Assembly: GCA_048497495.1 (NCBI GenBank) | Contig: JAFHCF010000016.1 | Location: 1-29,085, forward strand | Direction of reading: 5' to 3' | Length of the DNA stretch: 29,085 bases | DNA from: JAFHCF01 sp048497495 | GTDB taxonomy: Bacteria > Pseudomonadota > Alphaproteobacteria > Rhizobiales > Ancalomicrobiaceae | Part shown: positions 23,046 through 29,085 of the stretch, piece by piece | Layout of the letters: every line of letters starts with the position of its first letter | Numbering within the stretch: position 1 is the first letter of the stretch | Position numbers and translations under genes: made by a program | Notes under the pieces: generated by a model | Databases searched by the model: none | What the model was told of the DNA's origin: nothing | What the model saw: the letters and a program-made list of their open reading frames with translations, nothing else

Positions 23046-24248
23046 TCACGCCTCCCCGCTCAGCCGACCGGGATTGAACAGGCCCGCCGGATCGAAGGCC
23101 GCCTTGACCCGCCGGGTCAATCCCGCGAGCGCCGGCGGCTGGGGATGGAACACCGGCACGCTCGCGCGCACCGTCTCGTCGGCGCGCACCAGCGTCGCGT
23201 GGCCGCCGACCGCGTCGACGGCCCGCCGGACCGTCTCGGCATGGCCGTCCCAACGCGGCTCGACCGCGAGCCAGACGAGGCCGCCGGCCCAGTCGTAGAA
23301 CCAGCCGATCAACGGCAGATGATTGCTGCGCAGCGTCTCGACCACGCCCGCCCCCTCGCTCGGCGTCACCGACAGCCGCCACACCTGCGCCTCGCCACCG
23401 GCGACCGGCACGGCTTCCCGGAGATCCGCCCACAGGGTGCGCGATGCGGCCTCGCCGAGGATCTCGATCTCGCCCGCGCCGCGATAGCGCGCCGTGAGAT
23501 CGGCCTCCCGGCCGACCACCGAGATCGCCGGCCCCTCGAGCCGCAACAGTGTCGCCGACGTGGCGCCGAAGGGGCCGTGGAGACCGGCCGGCAGATGGGC
23601 GAGGCAGGAGATCTCCTGCCGGCTGCCCGAGGCTTCGCGCAACAGCGAAAGTCCCTTCCAGTCGTCGAGCCCGAGGATCGCCACCGTCTCTTCCGTCTCC
23701 GGGCGCGGCAGGACCTTGAAGGTCACCTCCGACAGGATCGCCAGCGTGCCGTAGGATCCGGTGACCAGTTTCGACAGATCGAAGCCGGTGACGTTCTTCA
23801 TCACCCGTCCACCCGACTTGAAGGCCTGCGCCGCGCCGTTCACCCCCCGGAAGCCGAGGATGTGGTCACGCGCCGAACCGACCTTCAGTCGCCGCGATCC
23901 CGCCGCCGCGACGCCGACGAGGCCGCCGACCGTGCCCGAACCCGGCGCATGACCGAGGAGCGCGGTGTGTTCGATCGGCTCGAAGGCGAGTTCCTGGCCG
24001 GACGCCGCGAGTGTCGCGGCGATCTCGCCGAGCGGGGTCCCCGCCCGCGCCGTCATCACCAGTTCCGACGGCTCGTGGAGGGTGATGCCGGAAAGGCCCG
24101 AGAGATCGACCGCGTTCGCCGCCTCGACCGGCCGGCCGAGCCGGCGGCGGGTGCCGCGACCGAGGATCTCGAGCCGCGCCGCGCCGGCGCGGGCGTCGCG
24201 GACGATGTCGACGAGATCGGCCTCGTCGCGGGGGGTGAGCGTCGCCAT
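23046..24248 (-). CDS. glcE: Glycolate oxidase FAD-binding subunit GlcE
   Basis: The 400-residue protein has a PCMH-type FAD-binding domain: ILGRGTRRRLGRPV, ITLHEPSELVMTARAGTPLGEIAATLAASGQELAFEP and GSGTVGGLVGVAAAGSRRLKVGSARDHILGFRGVNGAAQAFKSGGRVMKNVTGFDLSKLVTGSYGTLAILSEVTFKVLP, all characteristic of GlcE. It works with GlcD and GlcF as glycolate dehydrogenase. Its ATG lies 4 nt after the glcD stop and its stop is 4 nt before glcF, showing tight coupling. The normal length for GlcE is 350-410. Confidence 0.95.
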   Translation of the reverse strand: MATLTPRDEADLVDIVRDARAGAARLEILGRGTRRRLGRPVEAANAVDLSGLSGITLHEPSELVMTARAGTPLGEIAATLAASGQELAFEPIEHTALLGHAPGSGTVGGLVGVAAAGSRRLKVGSARDHILGFRGVNGAAQAFKSGGRVMKNVTGFDLSKLVTGSYGTLAILSEVTFKVLPRPETEETVAILGLDDWKGLSLLREASGSRQEISCLAHLPAGLHGPFGATSATLLRLEGPAISVVGREADLTARYRGAGEIEILGEAASRTLWADLREAVPVAGGEAQVWRLSVTPSEGAGVVETLRSNHLPLIGWFYDWAGGLVWLAVEPRWDGHAETVRRAVDAVGGHATLVRADETVRASVPVFHPQPPALAGLTRRVKAAFDPAGLFNPGRLSGEA

Positions 24249-24252
24249 CGCC

Positions 24253-25746
24253 TCAGAACCTCGGGATCTCGGGGAAGGGCAGAGCCCCGCCCCGCACGTG
24301 CATGTAACCCAACTCGGCGCAGCGGTTGAGTGTCGGGAAGACCTTGCCGGGATTGAGCCGGCCGGCTTCGTCGAAGGCGCATTTCACCCGCATCTGCTGG
24401 TCGAGATCGATCTCGGTGAACATCGCGCCCATCAGGTCGCGCTTCTCCACCCCGACCCCGTGCTCGCCGGTGAGCACCCCGCCGACCTCGACGCAGAGCC
24501 TGAGGATGTCGGCGCCGAAGGCTTCCGCCTTCTCGATGTCGCCGGGGATCGCCGCGTCGTAGAGGATCAGCGGATGGAGATTGCCGTCGCCGGCGTGGAA
24601 GACGTTGGCGACCCGCAACCCGTGCTCGACCGCCAGACCGTCCATCCGCTTCAACACCCGCGCCAGTTCCTTGCGCGGAATCGTGCCGTCCATGCACAGA
24701 TAGTCCGGCCCGATGGCGCCGACCGCCGGAAAGGCGTTCTTGCGGCCCGACCAGTAGCGCAGCCGCTCCGCCTCGCCGCTCGACACGTGCACGGACGTGG
24801 CGCCGCGCCCGCGCGCGATCTTCGCCACCTCCTCGGTCAGATGATCGACCTCGGCCGGGGTGCCGTCGAGTTCGACGATCACCAGCCCGCGCGCGTCCTC
24901 CGGATAGCCGCAGGGCTGGAACGCCTCGGCCGCGTCGATCGCCGCCTTGTCCATCATCTCCATGCCGCCGGGGATGATCCCCTCGGCGATGATCGCCGCG
25001 ACGCAGTCGGCGCCGGCCTCCACGGATGGGAAGCCGAGCAGCACCCCGCGCGCCACCTGCGGCTTCTGCAGAATGCGCACCGTGACCTCGGTGAGGACGC
25101 CGAGCAGGCCCTCCGAGCCGGTGATCACCCCCATCAGGTCGTAGAGGTCGCTGTCGAGATGCTTGCCGCCGAGGCGGATCACCTCGCCGCCGATCAGCAC
25201 CATCTCGAGCCCGAGCAGATTGTTGGCGGTCAGCCCATACTTCAGGCAATGCACCCCGCCGGCGTTCTCCGCGACGTTGCCGCCGATCGAACAGGCGATC
25301 TGCGACGACGGATCCGGGGCGTAATAGAAGCCCTTGTGCTCGACCGCCCGGGTGATGGCGAGATTGGTGACGCCCGGCTGGACCACGGCGCAGCGGTTCT
25401 CGAAATCCACGTCGAGGATGCGGTTGAATTTCGACATGCCGAGCAGGATGCCGTCGGCGAGCGGCAGCGCCCCGCCGGAGAGCGACGTCCCCGAGCCGCG
25501 CGGCACCACCTTGACGTTGAGCTCTTGCGCCAACCGCATGATCGCCGAGACCTCGGCGACCGTTTCCGGCAGCACCACCACCAGCGGCGGCTGGCGATAC
25601 ATCGTCAGCGCGTCGCACTCGTAGGCGGTGAGTTCACGAGCGAGGTGAATGACGTTGCCGGGCCGGACGATCGCCTGGAGGCGCGCGACGATGTCGTCGC
25701 GGTTGGCCAGGATCTCCGGCTCGGGCGTGGGCATCGTGAGCGACAT
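24253..25746 (-). CDS. glcD: Glycolate oxidase subunit GlcD (FAD-linked)
   Basis: The 497-residue catalytic subunit has the vanillyl-alcohol-oxidase-type FAD domain: PLVVVLPETVAEVSAIMRLAQ, VPRGSGTSLSGGALPLADGILL, DPSSQIACSIGGNVAENAGGVHCLKYGLT and VITGSEGLLGVLTEVTVRI, and the C-terminal substrate-domain motif LTGEHGVGVEKRDLM. It oxidises glycolate (perhaps also D-lactate) to glyoxylate. I chose ATG 25746, with GAGG upstream, giving a length equal to Escherichia coli GlcD (499); TTG 25782 with TAAGGA upstream is a possible alternative. It lies 92 bp after malate synthase G and is followed by glcE after 4 nt. Confidence 0.95.
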   Translation of the reverse strand: MSLTMPTPEPEILANRDDIVARLQAIVRPGNVIHLARELTAYECDALTMYRQPPLVVVLPETVAEVSAIMRLAQELNVKVVPRGSGTSLSGGALPLADGILLGMSKFNRILDVDFENRCAVVQPGVTNLAITRAVEHKGFYYAPDPSSQIACSIGGNVAENAGGVHCLKYGLTANNLLGLEMVLIGGEVIRLGGKHLDSDLYDLMGVITGSEGLLGVLTEVTVRILQKPQVARGVLLGFPSVEAGADCVAAIIAEGIIPGGMEMMDKAAIDAAEAFQPCGYPEDARGLVIVELDGTPAEVDHLTEEVAKIARGRGATSVHVSSGEAERLRYWSGRKNAFPAVGAIGPDYLCMDGTIPRKELARVLKRMDGLAVEHGLRVANVFHAGDGNLHPLILYDAAIPGDIEKAEAFGADILRLCVEVGGVLTGEHGVGVEKRDLMGAMFTEIDLDQQMRVKCAFDEAGRLNPGKVFPTLNRCAELGYMHVRGGALPFPEIPRF

Positions 25747-25838
25747 GGGCGGGGCCTCGGCGGCGGGACGGCGAGTGGTCAAGAATCCTTACCATTTCGC
25801 GATGGAGGCGTCGACGGGTCTCGGCGGCTCGACCCGCG

Positions 25839-28010
25839 TCACCCGACCACAGGCTCTCGGGCGAGCGCCTTCGCCTCGCGGCGGAACCGGGTCAGCAGGA
25901 ACTCGGTGTAGCCGTTGGGTTGCGCCCGCCCCTCGAAGACCAGCGCCAGCGCGGCGCGGAAGGCGGGCCCGTCGAAGCCCGGCGCCATCGGCCGATAGAG
26001 CGGATCGCCGGCGTTCTGGCGATCGACCACCTGCGCCATGCGCTTCATCGTCGCGACCACTTGGGTCTCGGTGGCGATGCCGTGGGCGAGCCAGTTGGCG
26101 ATGTGCTGGGAGGAGATGCGCAACGTCGCGCGGTCTTCCATCAGGCCGACGTCGTGGATGTCCGGCACCTTGGAACAGCCGACGCCGAGATCGACCCAGC
26201 GCACGACGTAGCCGAGGATGCCCTGCGCGTTGTTGTCGAGCTCTTCCTGGACGGCGTCGGGCGCGAAGTTCGAGGTGGCGAGCGGCAGCGTCAGGATATC
26301 GTCGAGGCTCGCCGGCACGCGTGTCGCCAGTTCCTTCTGTCGCTCGGCGACCGAGACCTCGTGATAATGCAGCGCATGCAGCGTCGCTGCCGTCGGCGAC
26401 GGCACCCAGGCGGTGTTGGCGCCCGATCGCGGGTGGCCGATCTTCTGGGTCAGCATGTCGGCCATCCGGTCCGGTGCCGCCCACATGCCCTTGCCGATCT
26501 GGGCGCGGCCCGGCAGGCCCATCCTCAGGCCGACGTCGACGTTGGAATTCTCGTAGGCGGTGATCCAGGAGCAGCCCTTCATCTCGTTCTTGCGGACGAC
26601 GGGGCCGGCCTCCATCGCCGTGTGGATCTCGTCGCCGGTGCGGTCGAGGAAGCCGGTGTTGATGAAGACCACCCGCGAGGCGGCGGCGGCGATACACGCC
26701 GCGAGGTTCACCGTGGTGCGGCGCTCCTCGTCCATGATGCCCATCTTCAACGTGTCGCGCGGCAGGCCGACCACGTCCTCGATCCGCCCGAAGAGCTCGG
26801 CCGCCAGCGCCACTTCCGCCGGCCCGTGCAGCTTCGGCTTGACGATGTAGACCGACCCCGTCCGCGAATTGCGGAAATCGCCGCCGCCGAAGAGATCGTG
26901 GCGGGCGACCAGCGCGGTGACGGCGCAGTCGAGGAAGGTCTCGGGGATCTCGGCGCCGTTCGCGTCGCTGACCGCGTCGGTCGACATGTGATGGCCGACG
27001 TTGCGGGCGAGCATCAGGGCGCGGCCGTGCAACACCAGCTCCGATCCGTCCGGCGCGGTGAAGCGTCGGTCGGGCGCGAGACGGCGGGTCATCGGCCGGC
27101 CACCCTTCTCGAATGTCTCCTCCAACGTGCCCTTCATCAGGCCGAGCCACGAGCGATAGACCGCGACCTTGTCGCTCGCGTCGACGGCGGCGACCGAGTC
27201 CTCCATGTCCATGATCGAGGACAGCGCCGACTCGAGGATCACGTCGGAGATGCCCGCCGGATCGCTCGCCCCGACCGGGGTCGAGCGATCGATGACCACC
27301 TCGGCATGAAGCCCGTTGTGGCGGAAGAGCAGTGCGCTCGGCCGCTCGGGTTCGCCGCGGAAGCCGGCGAAGCCCTGCGGATCGGCGAGACCGCACATGC
27401 GGTCGTCGGCGAGCGAGACGAGCAGGGCGCCGTTCTCCACCGTGAAGCCGACGACGTCGGCCCACCCGCCCTTGGCGAGCGGCGCGATCCCGTCGAGATG
27501 CGCCTTGGCCGCCGCGACGACGCGGGCGCCGCGCGCCGGATCATAGCCGCCGCCCTCGGGCAGGTCGCCGAGCGCGTCGGTGCCGTAGAGCGCGTCGTAG
27601 AGGCTGCCCCAACGGGCGTTGGCGGCGTTCAGCGCATAGCGCGGATTGTTGATCGGAACCACCAGCTGCGGCCCGGCGAGACGGGCGATCTCGTCGTCGA
27701 CACCCGCCGTGGTGATCGGCGCCGCCACCGGTTCCGGCAGGAGATAGCCGATCTCCTCCAGGAAGGCGCGATAGGCCGCCGCGTCGTGCGGACGCCCGCG
27801 CCGCTCCAGGTGCCAGGCATCGATGCGGGCCTGGAGCGCGTCGCGGGTGGCGAGCAGCGCGGCGTTCCTCGGCGCCAGATCGGCGAGAACGGCGGCGAAG
27901 CCGGTCCAGAAGGCTTCCGCCGTGATGCCGCTGCCCGGGCAGGCCTCGTCGGCGACGAAGGCGGCGAGTTCGGGGTCGATCCTCAGATCGGCGATGCGGA
28001 CATGAGCCAT
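25839..28010 (-). CDS. glcB: Malate synthase G
   Basis: The 723-residue enzyme condenses glyoxylate and acetyl-CoA to malate. Signatures are NARWGSLYDALYGTDA, SIMDMEDSVAAVDASDKV, KMGIMDEERRTTVNLAACI, FINTGFLDRTGDEIHTAMEAG, CSWITAYENSNVDVGLRMGLPGRAQIGKGMW and KVPDIHDVGLMEDRATLRISSQHIANWL, where the Asp of MEDRATLR is the catalytic base. Length matches Escherichia coli GlcB exactly. ATG 28010 has CAGGAG eight bases upstream; the frame to 28028 would need TTG. It is the first gene of a minus-strand unit with glcDEFG, so glyoxylate made by GlcDEF is consumed at once. An AT-rich region with an IclR-like operator separates it from a divergent IclR-family gene. Confidence 0.97.
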   Translation of the reverse strand: MAHVRIADLRIDPELAAFVADEACPGSGITAEAFWTGFAAVLADLAPRNAALLATRDALQARIDAWHLERRGRPHDAAAYRAFLEEIGYLLPEPVAAPITTAGVDDEIARLAGPQLVVPINNPRYALNAANARWGSLYDALYGTDALGDLPEGGGYDPARGARVVAAAKAHLDGIAPLAKGGWADVVGFTVENGALLVSLADDRMCGLADPQGFAGFRGEPERPSALLFRHNGLHAEVVIDRSTPVGASDPAGISDVILESALSSIMDMEDSVAAVDASDKVAVYRSWLGLMKGTLEETFEKGGRPMTRRLAPDRRFTAPDGSELVLHGRALMLARNVGHHMSTDAVSDANGAEIPETFLDCAVTALVARHDLFGGGDFRNSRTGSVYIVKPKLHGPAEVALAAELFGRIEDVVGLPRDTLKMGIMDEERRTTVNLAACIAAAASRVVFINTGFLDRTGDEIHTAMEAGPVVRKNEMKGCSWITAYENSNVDVGLRMGLPGRAQIGKGMWAAPDRMADMLTQKIGHPRSGANTAWVPSPTAATLHALHYHEVSVAERQKELATRVPASLDDILTLPLATSNFAPDAVQEELDNNAQGILGYVVRWVDLGVGCSKVPDIHDVGLMEDRATLRISSQHIANWLAHGIATETQVVATMKRMAQVVDRQNAGDPLYRPMAPGFDGPAFRAALALVFEGRAQPNGYTEFLLTRFRREAKALAREPVVG

Positions 28011-28107
28011 CGAGGCACTCCTGGGCAATCGTTCGCGCCCGCGCCGGGCGGCAGCGGATCTCGTTGCCCGCCAGAATGCCGTCCGCCATCGCCCTCGTCA
28101 ATTTTTC

Positions 28108-28122
28108 TGGAAACTTTTTTCA
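28108..28122. promoter_or_regulatory. Second, weaker IclR-like site
   Basis: TGGAAACTTTTTTCA matches 11 of 14 defined positions of TGGAAATNATTTCCA, the operator consensus recalled for Escherichia coli IclR. It lies 98 bp upstream of glcB. The left half-site is perfect for six bases; the right half is degenerate. Confidence 0.35.
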
Positions 28123-28197
28123 TCGAATTTGATTCAGATTCAACTTATTGATTTATTTATTATAATATTCATTTCACGGCTACGTCGACGAGAATAT

Positions 28198-28212
28198 TGA
28201 AAATATTTTCCA
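28198..28212. promoter_or_regulatory. Candidate IclR operator
   Basis: TGAAAATATTTTCCA matches 12 of 14 defined positions of the IclR consensus TGGAAATNATTTCCA and contains a perfect 12-bp palindrome (28199-28210). It lies 41 bp upstream of the IclR-family start, in the region shared with glcB. Binding here could repress both genes. Confidence 0.55.
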
Positions 28213-28253
28213 TTTCTGCTTTGGTGGTCGCCGATGAAGAAGCGGAGACGGAT

Positions 28254-29081
28254 ATGGCACGAACCGGCAAGCCGATGCGCGGACGACCACGCGGGACGAC
28301 GGCCGCCGCGCCCGCCGCGTCGGTGCAGGCGCTCGACCGCGCCCTGCGGCTCCTGGAGATCCTCGCCGGCGCCGACGGCGTCACCCTGACGACGCTGGCC
28401 AAGGAGAGCGACCTTCCCGCCTCCACCGTCCATCGCCTGCTCGCCACGCTCGCCGCCCACGGCTTCGTCGAAGCGGCCGAGGAGGACCAGACCTGGGTGA
28501 TCGGCGTCGAGGCCTTCCGCGTCGGCCAGGCCTTCCACCGTCGCTTCAAGGTGGCGACCATGGGCCGCCCGGTGATGCGCGACCTGATGGAGGCGACCGG
28601 CGAGACCGCCAACATCGGCATCCTCGAGGGCGGCGACGTCGTCTTCATCGCCCAGATCGAGAGCCACGAGCCGATCCGCGCCTTCTTCCGCGCCGGCGAG
28701 CGCCGCCATGCCCACGCCTCCGGCATCGGCAAGGCCCTGCTCGCCGAAATGCCGCGCGAACGGGTCGTCCGGCTGATCCGCGACAAGGGCCTGCCGCGCT
28801 TCACCGACGCCACCATCACCGACGCCGAGCGGCTCCACGCCGATCTCGACCTGATCCGCCGACGCGGCTGGTCGCTCGACGACGAGGAGCGCAGTCGCGG
28901 CATGCGCTGCATCGCCGCCCCGGTCTTCGACGAGAACGGCGAGGCGATCGCCGGCCTGTCGATCTCCGGTCCGAGCGGACGGCTCGAGGCCGACCGGATC
29001 GAGCGCCTCGGCCCCCTGGTGCGCCGCGCCGCCGACGACATCTCCCGCTCGATCGGCGGGCGGACGCCGCCCGTGGATTGA
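28254..29081 (+). CDS. IclR family transcriptional regulator
   Basis: The 275-residue regulator starts with a basic, Ala-rich tail, then the IclR winged helix (VQALDRALRLLEILAGADGVTLTTLAKESDLPASTVHRLLATLAAHGFVEA, residues 23-75) and the effector domain (MRDLMEATGETANIGILEGGDVVFIAQIESHEPIRAFF .. HASGIGKALLAEMP .. RRRGWSLDDEERSRGMRCIAAPVFDENGEAIAGLSISGP). Members sense small organic acids; IclR itself responds to glyoxylate and pyruvate. ATG 28254 has GGAG seven bases upstream; an extension to TTG 28197 would cover the candidate operator and is unlikely. Divergence from glcB makes it the probable regulator of the glycolate/glyoxylate operon. Confidence 0.94.
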   Translation: MARTGKPMRGRPRGTTAAAPAASVQALDRALRLLEILAGADGVTLTTLAKESDLPASTVHRLLATLAAHGFVEAAEEDQTWVIGVEAFRVGQAFHRRFKVATMGRPVMRDLMEATGETANIGILEGGDVVFIAQIESHEPIRAFFRAGERRHAHASGIGKALLAEMPRERVVRLIRDKGLPRFTDATITDAERLHADLDLIRRRGWSLDDEERSRGMRCIAAPVFDENGEAIAGLSISGPSGRLEADRIERLGPLVRRAADDISRSIGGRTPPVD

Positions 29082-29085
29082 AGAC

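Larger units (their letters stand above)
28011..28253. promoter_or_regulatory. Divergent promoter region, glcB / iclR-family gene
   Basis: This 243-bp region is AT-rich from about 28100 to 28215. It contains two IclR-like palindromes (listed separately), a perfect TATAAT on the plus strand (28161-28166) that overlaps a TATAAT on the minus strand, and a TTGACG on the minus strand near 28097-28102. No hexamer has a partner at ideal spacing, so promoter positions remain tentative. Confidence 0.6.

Noticed and set aside
25920..28151. 743-codon open frame on the plus strand across malate synthase G
   Set aside because: It is antisense to a full-length malate synthase with intact catalytic motifs; its composition (Arg, Asp, Gly, His-rich) is typical of GC-driven shadow frames.
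28161..28166. TATAAT as a firm promoter for the IclR-family gene
   Set aside because: It lacks a good -35 at 16-18 bp and sits in AT-rich DNA where such hexamers occur by chance; kept only as part of the divergent region entry.

Overview
The window is about 29 kb of very GC-rich chromosomal DNA (roughly 70% G+C by eye) from an alphaproteobacterium. The evidence is an RpoH of the alpha type, a cytochrome c'/cytochrome b561 pair, a TAXI-type TRAP binding protein, class I PPK2 and the glycolate oxidase set glcDEFG with malate synthase G. The order Hyphomicrobiales is the most likely home, but that is inference from gene content, not a database match. No rRNA, tRNA, CRISPR array or intact mobile element was seen.

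Layout. 1-6.1 kb: a TAXI solute-binding protein (-), divergent from ppk2, a HAD hydrolase, a KefB/KefC-type cation/proton antiporter and a PfkB-family sugar kinase (all +). 6.1-9.5 kb: cytochrome b561, cytochrome c' and release factor 3 (all -); the two cytochrome genes are separated by 374 bp holding five inverted repeats. 9.6-12.3 kb: a secreted GH18 chitinase-like protein, an HPP-family membrane protein and rpoH (all -); the HPP gene starts 2 nt after the rpoH stop. 12.4-15.8 kb: a creatininase-family hydrolase and an 8-oxoguanine deaminase-like amidohydrolase (-), separated by a REP-like inverted repeat and a short tandem repeat, then a lone NitT/TauT-type ABC ATPase (+). 15.8-18.7 kb: a MarR regulator, a DMT transporter and a LacI-family regulator (+).

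18.7-21.1 kb looks like an accessory spot. It holds a decayed, internally deleted IS630-family transposase remnant, about 300 bp of AT-rich DNA, and a two-gene operon of a non-canonical thiolase and a DUF35 (zinc ribbon/OB-fold) partner. 21.2-28.0 kb is a tight minus-strand glyoxylate/glycolate operon: glcB (malate synthase G), glcD, glcE, glcF, glcG. It would oxidise glycolate to glyoxylate and condense the glyoxylate with acetyl-CoA to malate. An IclR-family regulator is divergent from glcB, and the AT-rich region between them contains a 15-bp site closely resembling the Escherichia coli IclR operator.

Most of the window is ordinary metabolism. I found no convincing evidence of a wholly new multi-gene system. 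The best leads are the IclR-type control of the glc operon, the thiolase/DUF35 cassette beside the IS remnant, the hairpin cluster at 6.9-7.24 kb, the REP-like unit at 13.3-13.4 kb and the rpoH-HPP coupling.
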